A stretch of 64,000 nucleotides of DNA, taken from assembly GCA_020975725.1 (NCBI GenBank), contig QXJR01000028.1, forward strand, positions 124,001-188,000, in the 5' to 3' direction. The position numbers and the translations under genes are program-made. This DNA comes from Picocystis sp. L7. Taxonomy: Eukaryota > Chlorophyta > Picocystophyceae > Picocystales > Picocystaceae. The notes beneath the pieces are model-generated. The model was not told where the DNA came from and did not search any database. It saw only the letters and a program-made list of their open reading frames with translations. Below, piece after piece: positions 8,952-17,000 of this stretch (position 1 is its first letter; each line of letters starts with the position of its first letter).

Positions 8952-9692
8952 ATGGGCGTCTTGGCGCGTATGTCCATGCTCTCCGAGCGGACGCTCACGG
9001 GAGAAAGACTCCCGAAACTGTCGGTGGGAAACAAGAGTTTGGTCCCTAGGGATGCGGCACAAGGAACCAAACGCGTGGTCCTCGTGCGACACGGACAGAG
9101 CACGTGGAACCAGGACAGCCGTGTGCAGGGAGACACCGACGAATCCGTCCTGACTGCAGACGGAATCGCACAGGCGAAGAGATGCAAAAACGCGCTGAAG
9201 AATGTTCAGTTTGACGTCTGCTTCTCCAGTCCCATATCTAGGGCCAGGACAACCGCCGAAATCCTGTGGGGAGAAAGAGAGGAACCCATCGTCTACGTGG
9301 AAGAACTCAAAGAGATGCATCTGCCCAAGATTCAAGGGTTGCTGAACGCAGAGGCCGCGCAAGTGCATCCTACGGAATACAGAACGTGGAGGGAAGAGCC
9401 GCATCGATTCCATGTGGATGGTAGGTATCCCGTTGTAGAGCTCTGGGGGAGATCGCTCACCGCGTGGGAGACCATCCTCTCCCAGCCCGGTAGCAGCTGC
9501 TTGGTCGTGTCCCACAAATCTGTTTTGAGATCCCTGGTACTCACCGCAATGGGACTGAGCCCAAGCAGCTTCCGTTCCATAGAAATACACAATGGGGGGA
9601 TGTGCACCTTCGAAGTAAACCAACACGGCGAGCCTACACTGGTGGCGATGAATTCAACTGCTCACATGCATGCCGATGGCGTTTATTACTGA
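8952..9692 (+). CDS. Single-domain histidine phosphatase, plastid type
   Basis: The protein has 246 aa. RVVLVRHGQSTWN carries the phospho-accepting His (~47); FSSPISRARTTAEILWGERE, RYPVVELWGRSLTAW and LVVSHKSVLRSL complete an intact phosphoglycerate-mutase-like catalytic set. Many segments parallel domain 1 of the two-domain CA1Pase-like protein 3 kb away, so the two are paralogues. Residues 1-38 resemble a plastid transit peptide. The frame is open up to 8529, but that stretch reads like promoter DNA, so the ATG at 8952 is chosen. Substrate unknown; a plastid sugar-phosphate phosphatase is the best inference. It converges on alpha-tubulin with 82 bp between stops. Confidence 0.82.
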   Translation: MGVLARMSMLSERTLTGERLPKLSVGNKSLVPRDAAQGTKRVVLVRHGQSTWNQDSRVQGDTDESVLTADGIAQAKRCKNALKNVQFDVCFSSPISRARTTAEILWGEREEPIVYVEELKEMHLPKIQGLLNAEAAQVHPTEYRTWREEPHRFHVDGRYPVVELWGRSLTAWETILSQPGSSCLVVSHKSVLRSLVLTAMGLSPSSFRSIEIHNGGMCTFEVNQHGEPTLVAMNSTAHMHADGVYY

Positions 9693-9774
9693 TCGCTAGT
9701 ATTGGAGCAATTGCCGTAAGTTTTTCCTTGGGGTAGTTCTCGCGAGGGAGGTGGTTGGCTGAGATGTCAAGCTA

Positions 9775-11175
9775 TCAAGCGCTTTGTGTTACATGGCCCT
9801 CGGCATCCAGGTAGTCAGCCTCAAGTGCCTCCACATCAGCACAGGCACTTCTCATTTCATCCATTTCCAGACCTTCCCCTTGAAACCAATGTACAAAAGC
9901 CCGTTTGGCAAACATCCGTTCGAATTTTTTTCTTTCCCGGTGAAAAACTCCACGTATCCCGGTGTGGTTGCCAAGCATCCCAATGGAATGCGCACTGTCA
10001 GTCTGTTTGCATGTGCTGCCGGAAGAAGATGTCGCCTGAGAGAGATTGCATTGGTCCATCCGATTAGTGTTGATACCAAATTTGACCGCAGTGGGACTCC
10101 AGTCGACGAAACGTATTCGTTGCTGTTCACGTAGCTGTTTCACGGCCTGTTCGGCATCTTTCGTACCCACACATCCCCTGTAAAGCAAAGCGCATGCCAT
10201 GAATTGGCCCTTGTCTATGTCGATCCCCGATAGACCCGAACTTGGGTGGAAAGCATTCAAGGACAAGTCGTACACCGTCTCTGTTTCACAACCGCCCGGG
10301 AAAAGAGGTGCGAAGCTATTCGAGAGAAAATGAAGCTTTCGGTGAGGCACCAAGTTGTTGTAGAGCTCTGTGAAGTCCATGTTGAGCATCCCCCCTGCAG
10401 AAAAAGATCCCAAGAGACAGTTTATTGGCATGGCCATGATTCGATTGATGTCTGCTAGGTTCGGGGACCTATGGCGTACCTTCGGTTTACATATGCGGAA
10501 AACCGACTCGTTGTCCAAGACGTTGCACACAAGGTTCGATTGGTGCAGCAGTGCCGCTGTGGTCAGTATCGCATTGTACGGTTCGACCGTGCTCGAAGAT
10601 AACTTAGGGGAGGGGAAGACTGTGAATGACACCGCATGCAGTTTGGGATAGTCGTCTCCGATGTGTGCCAGCAGCAGCGATGCCAGAGCAGATCCGGTCC
10701 CACCTCCCACGCTGTGGTACACGGAGAATCCTTGCAGCGTAGAGCATCTTTCTACCATCCCTCTGATTCGGTCCGTCATTTCATCCGCCATTTTGGGCGC
10801 CACTTCGAACAGCCCCCTGGCAAAGTTTCCTGCGGCACTTTCCCTTCCCCACACCTTCTGTCCTGCTCTCAGCTGCATCCCCTTGGTGTGCTGCTGCAAT
10901 GCGTTGGGTTCTGCGTCCACCCACAAGGCTCTCGGAAAGTAGAAGCTTGCGGTTCCATCTCCCACTTCCATGCCTTGTTCGAAATACACGCTCCTTTCGA
11001 GGCCTTCGTTGGGGATCCCCTCGCTTCGCCTTCCTCCTTCCCAACCTGCGTCTTGGCCCCCTTCTCCCAGTCCCGTGGCCAGGTCCACGCCGTGTTCCTC
11101 TCCCAACCTCTCCCACGCCTGCCTACCGATCCCTGCGCCTGCTTCCCCGACGTGTAGCGAGAGGACTTCGCGCAT
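9775..11175 (-). CDS. TUA: Divergent alpha-tubulin
   Basis: The protein has 466 aa, close to the usual ~450. Alpha features: GGGTGSA nucleotide loop, TVEPYNAILTT, DFTELYNNLVP with the catalytic Glu that activates beta-tubulin GTPase, RFVDWSPTAVKFGIN and KRAFVHWFQGEGLEMDE. Divergence is strong: the N-terminus is MREVLSLHVGEAGAGIG, the H1-S2 region is Gly-rich, GGGTGSG becomes GGGTGSA, and the tail ends HVTQSA without the acidic EEY-type tail. Reduced tubulin constraint suits an organism without flagella (inference). The frame extends upstream to 12438, but alignment to tubulin fixes the start at 11175. Confidence 0.9.
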   Translation of the reverse strand: MREVLSLHVGEAGAGIGRQAWERLGEEHGVDLATGLGEGGQDAGWEGGRRSEGIPNEGLERSVYFEQGMEVGDGTASFYFPRALWVDAEPNALQQHTKGMQLRAGQKVWGRESAAGNFARGLFEVAPKMADEMTDRIRGMVERCSTLQGFSVYHSVGGGTGSALASLLLAHIGDDYPKLHAVSFTVFPSPKLSSSTVEPYNAILTTAALLHQSNLVCNVLDNESVFRICKPKVRHRSPNLADINRIMAMPINCLLGSFSAGGMLNMDFTELYNNLVPHRKLHFLSNSFAPLFPGGCETETVYDLSLNAFHPSSGLSGIDIDKGQFMACALLYRGCVGTKDAEQAVKQLREQQRIRFVDWSPTAVKFGINTNRMDQCNLSQATSSSGSTCKQTDSAHSIGMLGNHTGIRGVFHRERKKFERMFAKRAFVHWFQGEGLEMDEMRSACADVEALEADYLDAEGHVTQSA

Positions 11176-11493
11176 GTCGCCTTGGACCGACGGTGGACAT
11201 CGTCGGTTCGATTCCCCATTCCCCATTCCCCATTCATCCGGTGGGGTCCTTCCTTTCCCCCATCCCCAACCATCCCAATGGAACCCAGAACCACCCAAGG
11301 GAACCCCCGGGTGGATGCACGGGGATGGGACGAGGCCAGGAGCAAGTCCGGGTACGTGGGGGTTGGATGGGAAGCGATTCCCTTTGGGAAAGGGAGGTGC
11401 AGGTCCGATCGAAAGGGGGCTTGTTGGGAGGGAGGAGGAAGGGGTCGAAGACGTGGGCGATCGACACGACGTGGCACGATCCATTCGCCGAGG
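11176..11493. promoter_or_regulatory. Divergent promoter, alpha-tubulin / HAD gene
   Basis: A 318 bp GC-rich gap. A CCCATTCCCCATTCCCCATTC-type run at about 11215-11237 is a short tandem repeat. GGGAAAGGGAGG and TCGAAAGGGG occur near 11388-11417. No gene seen. Confidence 0.4.
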
Positions 11494-12534
11494 ATGGAGA
11501 CGAGGAAGGACGCGTGCTCGCGAGCGATGGCGACGCCGCGAACGCCAATTCGCGCCACAGGGAGATGGAAAGGGACCATGTCGAAATGCTCGAGGAGTCG
11601 GAGGGTCCACGCGTGGCCTGGAGAGCGCGCAGGGAGCGAGTACGGGGGAGGATTCGAGTACGTCGCACGTGACGGAAGGAGCATGGACCAAGACGTGGAT
11701 TACTGGAACGAGAAGCTTCGATCCTGTGGCAGGCAGAGGCTGAGGGAACAGATGGCACCGGACGAAGCGTTTGGATTGGTGTTCGCGTGGGACGGAGTCA
11801 TAGCAGACACCAGGAAGCTGCGCGAGACGGCCTGGCGGAACTTGGCCGAAGAAGAGAACTTGCACTGGCCGAAGCATGAACGACCCCTTCATGGCGCACC
11901 CCCAGAAAGAATCGTCACCGAAGTGCTCAGATGGACGAAAGATTGGAACAGGGCCAAAAAGCTCAGCGGACGTATGTCGGAGCTGTACATGGAAGAGTTC
12001 CGAAAGTGCACACAACCACTCCCAGGTGTGAGAGAATGGCTGAGCGCATTGCAATCGGTCAAAATTCCCAGCGCCCTCGCGTGTACCCTGCCGCGAAGAG
12101 AAATCGAAGACGCACTGGAAAGGATGCAGATTCGTTCGCTCTTCCGTGCAGTGACGGACGAAGCAGATGGCATGGAGCTGCCTTCCCAAAGATTTCTGTG
12201 CTCTGCGCTCAAGCTGGAACGGCCACCCAACCGATGTGTGGTATTCGAGAGCACACCCACAGGTATCACAGGTGCGCACAATGCAAGCATGAAGGCCGTT
12301 GCTGTCATGGGCGTGCATAGAGGGTACGAGCTTGTCCAAGCAGATTTGACGGTGGCCAACTTGTCTGAACTTGCCATCATGAATGTCCGGAGACTTTTTG
12401 CCATCTCTGGACATGAATTTATGGACCATCAGAAGCAACCTAGAAAGCCGCCCACGCAGTACCCACGCACGCTTGTTGGAACTTACCCTGACCCCGAAGA
12501 ATGGGGAGAGGACGCCGACCCGAAGACAAAATAA
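11494..12534 (+). CDS. HAD-superfamily protein lacking the nucleophile Asp (plant PYRP2-like)
   Basis: The protein has 346 aa. Motif I reads VFAWDGVIADT where active HAD enzymes have FDxDGVLVDT, so the first Asp is Ala. The core then follows: RETAWRNLAEEE, IVTEVLRW, LPGVREWL, SALACTLPRREIEDALERM (motif II region), QRFLCSALKL, and CVVFESTPTGITGAHNA.MKAVAVMG, ending SELAIMNVRRLF. This order matches the plant plastid HAD protein annotated as PYRP2 (At4g11570, from memory), whose motif I is also unusual. A catalytic role is doubtful. Residues before 11683 (METRKDACSRAMAT...) resemble a transit peptide; MDQDVDYW at 11683 is the alternative start. Confidence 0.72.
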   Translation: METRKDACSRAMATPRTPIRATGRWKGTMSKCSRSRRVHAWPGERAGSEYGGGFEYVARDGRSMDQDVDYWNEKLRSCGRQRLREQMAPDEAFGLVFAWDGVIADTRKLRETAWRNLAEEENLHWPKHERPLHGAPPERIVTEVLRWTKDWNRAKKLSGRMSELYMEEFRKCTQPLPGVREWLSALQSVKIPSALACTLPRREIEDALERMQIRSLFRAVTDEADGMELPSQRFLCSALKLERPPNRCVVFESTPTGITGAHNASMKAVAVMGVHRGYELVQADLTVANLSELAIMNVRRLFAISGHEFMDHQKQPRKPPTQYPRTLVGTYPDPEEWGEDADPKTK

Positions 12535-13124
12535 GGCGACGTGATTAATGCGATGAATTCAATGTTGTACAAGAATCAATCTACCATCCTCTTGAACCAT
12601 CTCTCTTCTGCTTTAAGAAGAAGCAAACTCATCCATTCGAACAGTGCCATCAGCGCACATTCTAGTGCATGGCCAGATTGCCTCTGTGGTTCCTGCATGA
12701 TGATGGTTGGCATTCTTGCCACCGGCCCTGTATCAACTCCTGAAATGGAGCCCCCTTGCAGAGATTCGGGGTACGATGATGAGCCTCTCGTCTATCCAAA
12801 GAACATACAACATGCATTGGCCTCCAGCACCGGCACAGGAACCGGCTTAATCGCAAAGAGGTCGTTCGTCGATTGCCTGGCGCTGCAGGCATCCAACTCT
12901 GGAAACCTCAAGCCTGAATGCGTGCATGAGAACAACGATGGGAAGTTATTCAACATATTTACAATGCCGTTGCGAATGGTCCCTCGTCCAAGTGTTCTGA
13001 ACGATGGCCAGCACCGCCTTTGGTTCACCAGCTCCTATGGATATGCCTGCTAGCCCCCCTTTGGCATCATGCACCTGCTCGACATCCCATGCGTTGCCCC
13101 AGCGATCCTCCATGTTGCTTGGTG
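12535..13124. other. Convergent intergenic region with small ORFs
   Basis: A 590 bp AT-richer gap between the HAD and ApaG stops. A 60-codon minus-strand ORF (13128 to 12946, MTPSNMEDRWGNAWDVEQ) overlaps the ApaG stop as ATGA, and a 170-codon plus ORF spans 12541-13053. Neither shows a family I recognise; most of the gap is probably 3' UTR. Confidence 0.35.
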
Positions 13125-13838
13125 TCATTCCTTGGAAGGTTTCAGTGCAAATGGCGCAATGGCCACGTCGATCAGTTGTCCATCCGCGGTGATCATCGCA
13201 TACTGTCCCTGCATCATCCCTTTCGTCGTGCGTAGGTGGGCCGCAGACGTGTACTCGAAATGCTGCCCTTTGTGCAGCATCGGTTGCGCGCCTACGACGC
13301 CAGGTCCGCTGACGTGTTCGGTTTCACCATTCTCGTCGACGATGGTCCAGTGTCGGTGCACGAGCTGCACTGGTTTGTCTTGTCCAACATTGGTGATTCG
13401 GACTTTGTACAGGTAGCAGAACCTCTCGTCCCGTGGAGAGGATCGTTCAGGCACTGGGAAACTCTCGACGGTGACGCGTATGCCGTTGGTGGTCTCGTCG
13501 CTGGAAGGATCTGCAGCCAGTTTTTCCAGCATGCCGAGCCTTCGGTTGACGAGTGCGAGGGCGGCAAATCCACGGTCCAATCTCGCACCGACCTCTTTGA
13601 GGCTCTCGCTCAGCATGGTGGGTTTTTTACGAAACCAACGCCGTACGAGCGCGACCACATTGCCAGCTTCCTGTTCGCTCTGGAGGAGGGCTCTTCGCAG
13701 GCTCGGGACGTTCAAATCATGCAGATCTTCCAGTGCCAGCACGTTCTTGGCACCGTGACGCACGGCCTGCTGCTCCAGTCGCTTCGCCGAACGCAGCAAA
13801 CCGCGGTAGAGCGCGCGCGTCACCGTAGATTCGGCCAT
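13125..13838 (-). CDS. LYR-like N-terminus fused to an ApaG/DUF525 domain
   Basis: The protein has 237 aa. Residues ~8-20 read RALYRGLLRSAKR, an LYR-type motif, followed by ~90 helical residues ending RRLGMLEKLA. Residues ~115-235 are a full ApaG domain: IRVTVESFPV, FCYLYKVRITNVG, VQLVHRHWTIVDENG, VSGPGVVGAQPMLHKGQHFEYTS, GMMQGQYAMI and DVAIAPFAL. ApaG is a fibronectin-III-like fold seen in bacteria, PolDIP2 and F-box proteins. LYR proteins act in mitochondrial Fe-S and complex assembly, so a mitochondrial role is inferred. The MAEST start at 13838 is preferred; the frame stays open to 14186 through Pro/Arg-rich sequence. Confidence 0.82.
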   Translation of the reverse strand: MAESTVTRALYRGLLRSAKRLEQQAVRHGAKNVLALEDLHDLNVPSLRRALLQSEQEAGNVVALVRRWFRKKPTMLSESLKEVGARLDRGFAALALVNRRLGMLEKLAADPSSDETTNGIRVTVESFPVPERSSPRDERFCYLYKVRITNVGQDKPVQLVHRHWTIVDENGETEHVSGPGVVGAQPMLHKGQHFEYTSAAHLRTTKGMMQGQYAMITADGQLIDVAIAPFALKPSKE

Positions 13839-15547
13839 GGGAACGTGCGGATCCGATCCCACGCGAAGGTCACGACAACAAGTGTGGGGTACGTCCCCTC
13901 GTTGGGGTTCTCCTGCCTCGGCCGTATCCCGGACGGGACGTACGGTCCACGTCGGACGGATCCATGTGGGTGGAAGAGAAGCCCAATCCATGGGATGGAT
14001 CCCGGGTAGTTGATAGGGCCTCTCCTTTCGGAGGAAACGCACAGAAAGGGGAGATACCAGGAACGAAAGGATACGGATCGGGGGAGGTGGGGGTGCCGAA
14101 GAATCAAGAGGAAGATTGGATGGCCAGCATCCTCGCGACCTCCAATCGATGCGCTTGCCTGGTGAATTCGAAAACAGGCGAACCAAAGGATGATCCTACG
14201 AGTGTGGTGGACTTGCACGAAAGGACCTTGCTATGCATGTGATGTACTGCTTTGCGACGTTGTTCCTTGTAGATCAGATTCGTCAAGGAATCGATCCATG
14301 ACAAACGTCGAAGACCAAAGTAAATACTACACTCAAAGGGGCATGCACGAGTCTCTTGACTCGTCCCACGGATAGGAATCTTTGTGCATTCAGGGCTTTT
14401 GCTGGGCGGAAGCTAGCTTGCAAGCGAGCACGATAACGCCGTGCATCTAGGTATGGGAGGAGGGTTTGCCATCGTAAATCCACCAAGGGTATAAGTTTTC
14501 AGGTTTTTCATGACTACCCGAACTCAGCAAATCTGTAATGGAAGCCCTCTCTACCACGTAGCATGTCTAAGGTCTCGTGACCTCTTTCAAAGTTGCGTAG
14601 TTGCAAGTGCAATGGAAATCAAATTTCCCCAATGATCAACCCAAACGACTCATTTTGATGACCTACAAACATACAATGTTTAGCGCCCATTAATTTTTCA
14701 ACCATGTGCATGATCTACACTCGACTTAAACGGAGGGCAAACAATCAACAAACCGAAACAAGTTCAAGCGAAGCGGTGATGGGATGTCGACCTTTGCCGT
14801 CCGGAAGTGTACAAGGGAAGGGCGCGAAGGATGCCCACGATGCCAAGCATGAGAAGATTCAAGCGAAAGTGCGAAGCATCGAGGAACTTCCCCGTTCGAC
14901 CCCATTGCGACGACCTGTTTTCTTGCTTCAAACCTAGCACACGCATACGAAGATCCAAGCAAGAAGCGACCTTGGATCAAAGGAGACCGCCATGATATAA
15001 TGTCCAATCCAACCGATCCAAGATTTCAAACATGATACGCAAGTGAGGGTGAAAAGCCCGGGACGCCGCATTCGTGCAATTTCAGCGTTGGATCGAAGCG
15101 CAATCTTGCGATAGGTCACATCCGTGCTATTAGTGTTGGAACTTGCGAGGTGAGCTACCTACCTATCGCGTCGCTACGGTGCGTTTGGAAAGCCTTGTGG
15201 ACCTCTTGTTTCGCACACTCCTTCGATCATTCACTTTATGCGTCCATCACGGGGAACTCGAAGAGTTGCGGGGGCGTGCTTTCGAATTCAGGCCGCGTCG
15301 TTTGCGATGAACGCGGCTTCATGCGTCTCGCCAACCCATGCCTTCACGAGGATTTGACTGTCCTAGGGCAATCGGGCCTGGACCCCGGATTGTCCGATCT
15401 CTTGCGTTCCGACCCGAGCGATATCCGGACTCGACCTGGGTTCGATAAGGGATCGAACCGGCTTCGAAAGGAACATCCTGGCGGTCTGTCGACGAGAAGT
15501 GTGGCCATTTCGAGCGCCATCGTCGCGTCGCAACGCGCTTGACGGCG
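13839..15547. other. 1.7 kb gap with a low-GC core, no recognised gene
   Basis: No ORF here looks coding. About 14230-15130 is clearly poorer in G+C than the surrounding coding DNA. Features seen are a perfect CGAGTC...GACTCG hairpin at 14349-14364, an AATTTTTC run near 14692 (weakly Sm-site-like) and scattered TGATGA/CTGA motifs. I compared it by eye with 5S rRNA, U1, U2, U4, U5, U6, RNase P and tRNA signatures and found no match. A non-coding RNA gene is possible but unsupported. Confidence 0.35.
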
Positions 15548-16954
15548 ATGGCGCATGCGCAAACGCGCATTTCGTGCCTTCTGAAGTCCAAGGCGACCAA
15601 TGTAAGGCATCGAGGATCGCTGTCACGGCACGGGTATGCGAGGAGGGTGCGACAAGAGCCGCTTCGGGAGCATGGCCTCCGTCCGACGTGCGCGCCGTGC
15701 GAGCGCGACGGAGGAATCAGAGAGACGGCCGAAACACACCAAACGGATTTTATGGGACTTGCAAAGAGGCTTCCTGCCCAGAGGATCCTCATCTGGGGAG
15801 GCGTGGCTCTCACGGCGTACGAACTCAAGGAATTCACAGGCATTGCCATTGGGAGCTTCATCTTGTGTTTTTTGGGGAACAGTATCATCGATTGGGCGCA
15901 ACGTTTGCCGGCGATGGAACGAGTCCCTAGTGGAATGCGGAGGAAGTTGCTCGTGGTGTCCTATTTCTCGTTCATCGTGCTGCTTGTTGTGGGTTTCGGG
16001 TGCTTGACGGTGCCCAATGTTCTTCGGGAAGGAACAGACTTCATCTCCAGGCTCCAGAACGAGAACATGTGGGTCGTGGTCACGGACAAGATGAGACAGG
16101 GGCTAGGCGACACGGTCATGAATAATCTGGAACGATTCCTCATGGCTTCGTCGGCAGGATTCGAGGGAGAAATCCTGCCACCCACTTTTAACACGCAGCC
16201 TTGGACGCAGGAACGGGTCTACCAGCTGGGACTCACCATCCAGAAGGCCCTTCGTGGATACACCTCGGAGGCGGCCTCGATCATCACCACGCTTCTTCTG
16301 GCCACCACGAGGATCACATTGCAGGTGATGGTCAGCTTGGCCCTGAGCTTCATGATTGTATGGGACTTGCCTCGGATCTCTGTGGGTGTTCAATCGTTGG
16401 CTCAGTCAAGGCTGAAGCCGATTTATAACGAGGTGGTTCCGAGCTTCGTTTCCTTCGGCCGTTTGTTTGGCAAAGCCCTGCAGGCGCAGGCCACCATTGC
16501 GTGCGTGAACACTGCCCTGACCTGTGCCGGGATCTGCTTGTTGGCTCTACCTGGCGTGGTCTTTTTGACCCTGTTTGTGTTCATCTGCTCGTTCATTCCC
16601 ATCGCTGGATGTTTCATCTCGACCGTCCCGATCGCCTTTGTGGCATTGACGGAGTACGGCTTCATCAAGGTTGCATTGGTCCTGCTGATGGTGGTGGTGA
16701 TCCACTTCTTGGAGGCTTACGTGCTGAATCCGGCGATCTACGCCCAGCACCTGAAGCTGCATCCCCTCCTGGTGTTGACCGTGTTGGTGGTGGCGGAGTC
16801 CATGTTTGGCGTGTGGGGCCTCCTCTTGGCCGTGCCATTGACCGTGTTTGCTTTGGATTACTGCATACGTTATCCAGCCTCTAGCTTGGAAGAGGTCTGT
16901 GCAGCAGAGGAGACCAACATCACCCCGTTTGAATCTCCTCCCCCACCCTTGTAA
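15548..16954 (+). CDS. AI-2E/PerM-family transporter, probably plastid
   Basis: The protein has 468 aa. After a basic N-terminus of ~75 residues (MAHAQTRISCLLKSKATNVRHRG...), likely an organelle transit peptide, come paired helices (ILIWGGVALTAYELK.., FILCFLGNSIIDW), a soluble loop around residues 130-230, then LQVMVSLALSFMIVWDLPRI. A block of ~6 helices follows, with QAQATIACVNTALTCAGICLL, FICSFIPIAGCFISTVPIA and the family end LHPLLVLTVLVVAESMFGVWGLLLAVPLTVF. PF01594 proteins export small molecules or ions; the substrate is unknown. The ATG at 15548 is preferred over a TTG at 15539. The next gene on the same strand begins 46 bp after the stop. Confidence 0.88.
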   Translation: MAHAQTRISCLLKSKATNVRHRGSLSRHGYARRVRQEPLREHGLRPTCAPCERDGGIRETAETHQTDFMGLAKRLPAQRILIWGGVALTAYELKEFTGIAIGSFILCFLGNSIIDWAQRLPAMERVPSGMRRKLLVVSYFSFIVLLVVGFGCLTVPNVLREGTDFISRLQNENMWVVVTDKMRQGLGDTVMNNLERFLMASSAGFEGEILPPTFNTQPWTQERVYQLGLTIQKALRGYTSEAASIITTLLLATTRITLQVMVSLALSFMIVWDLPRISVGVQSLAQSRLKPIYNEVVPSFVSFGRLFGKALQAQATIACVNTALTCAGICLLALPGVVFLTLFVFICSFIPIAGCFISTVPIAFVALTEYGFIKVALVLLMVVVIHFLEAYVLNPAIYAQHLKLHPLLVLTVLVVAESMFGVWGLLLAVPLTVFALDYCIRYPASSLEEVCAAEETNITPFESPPPPL

Positions 16955-17000
16955 TGGGCACGTGCCGAAGCCATTCCCCACGTCCAGCGACGTCCTTCGG

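Noticed and set aside
9775-12438. An 887-codon minus frame running upstream of alpha-tubulin
   Set aside because: Only the last 466 codons align with tubulin; the rest overlaps the HAD gene on the other strand and is a shadow.
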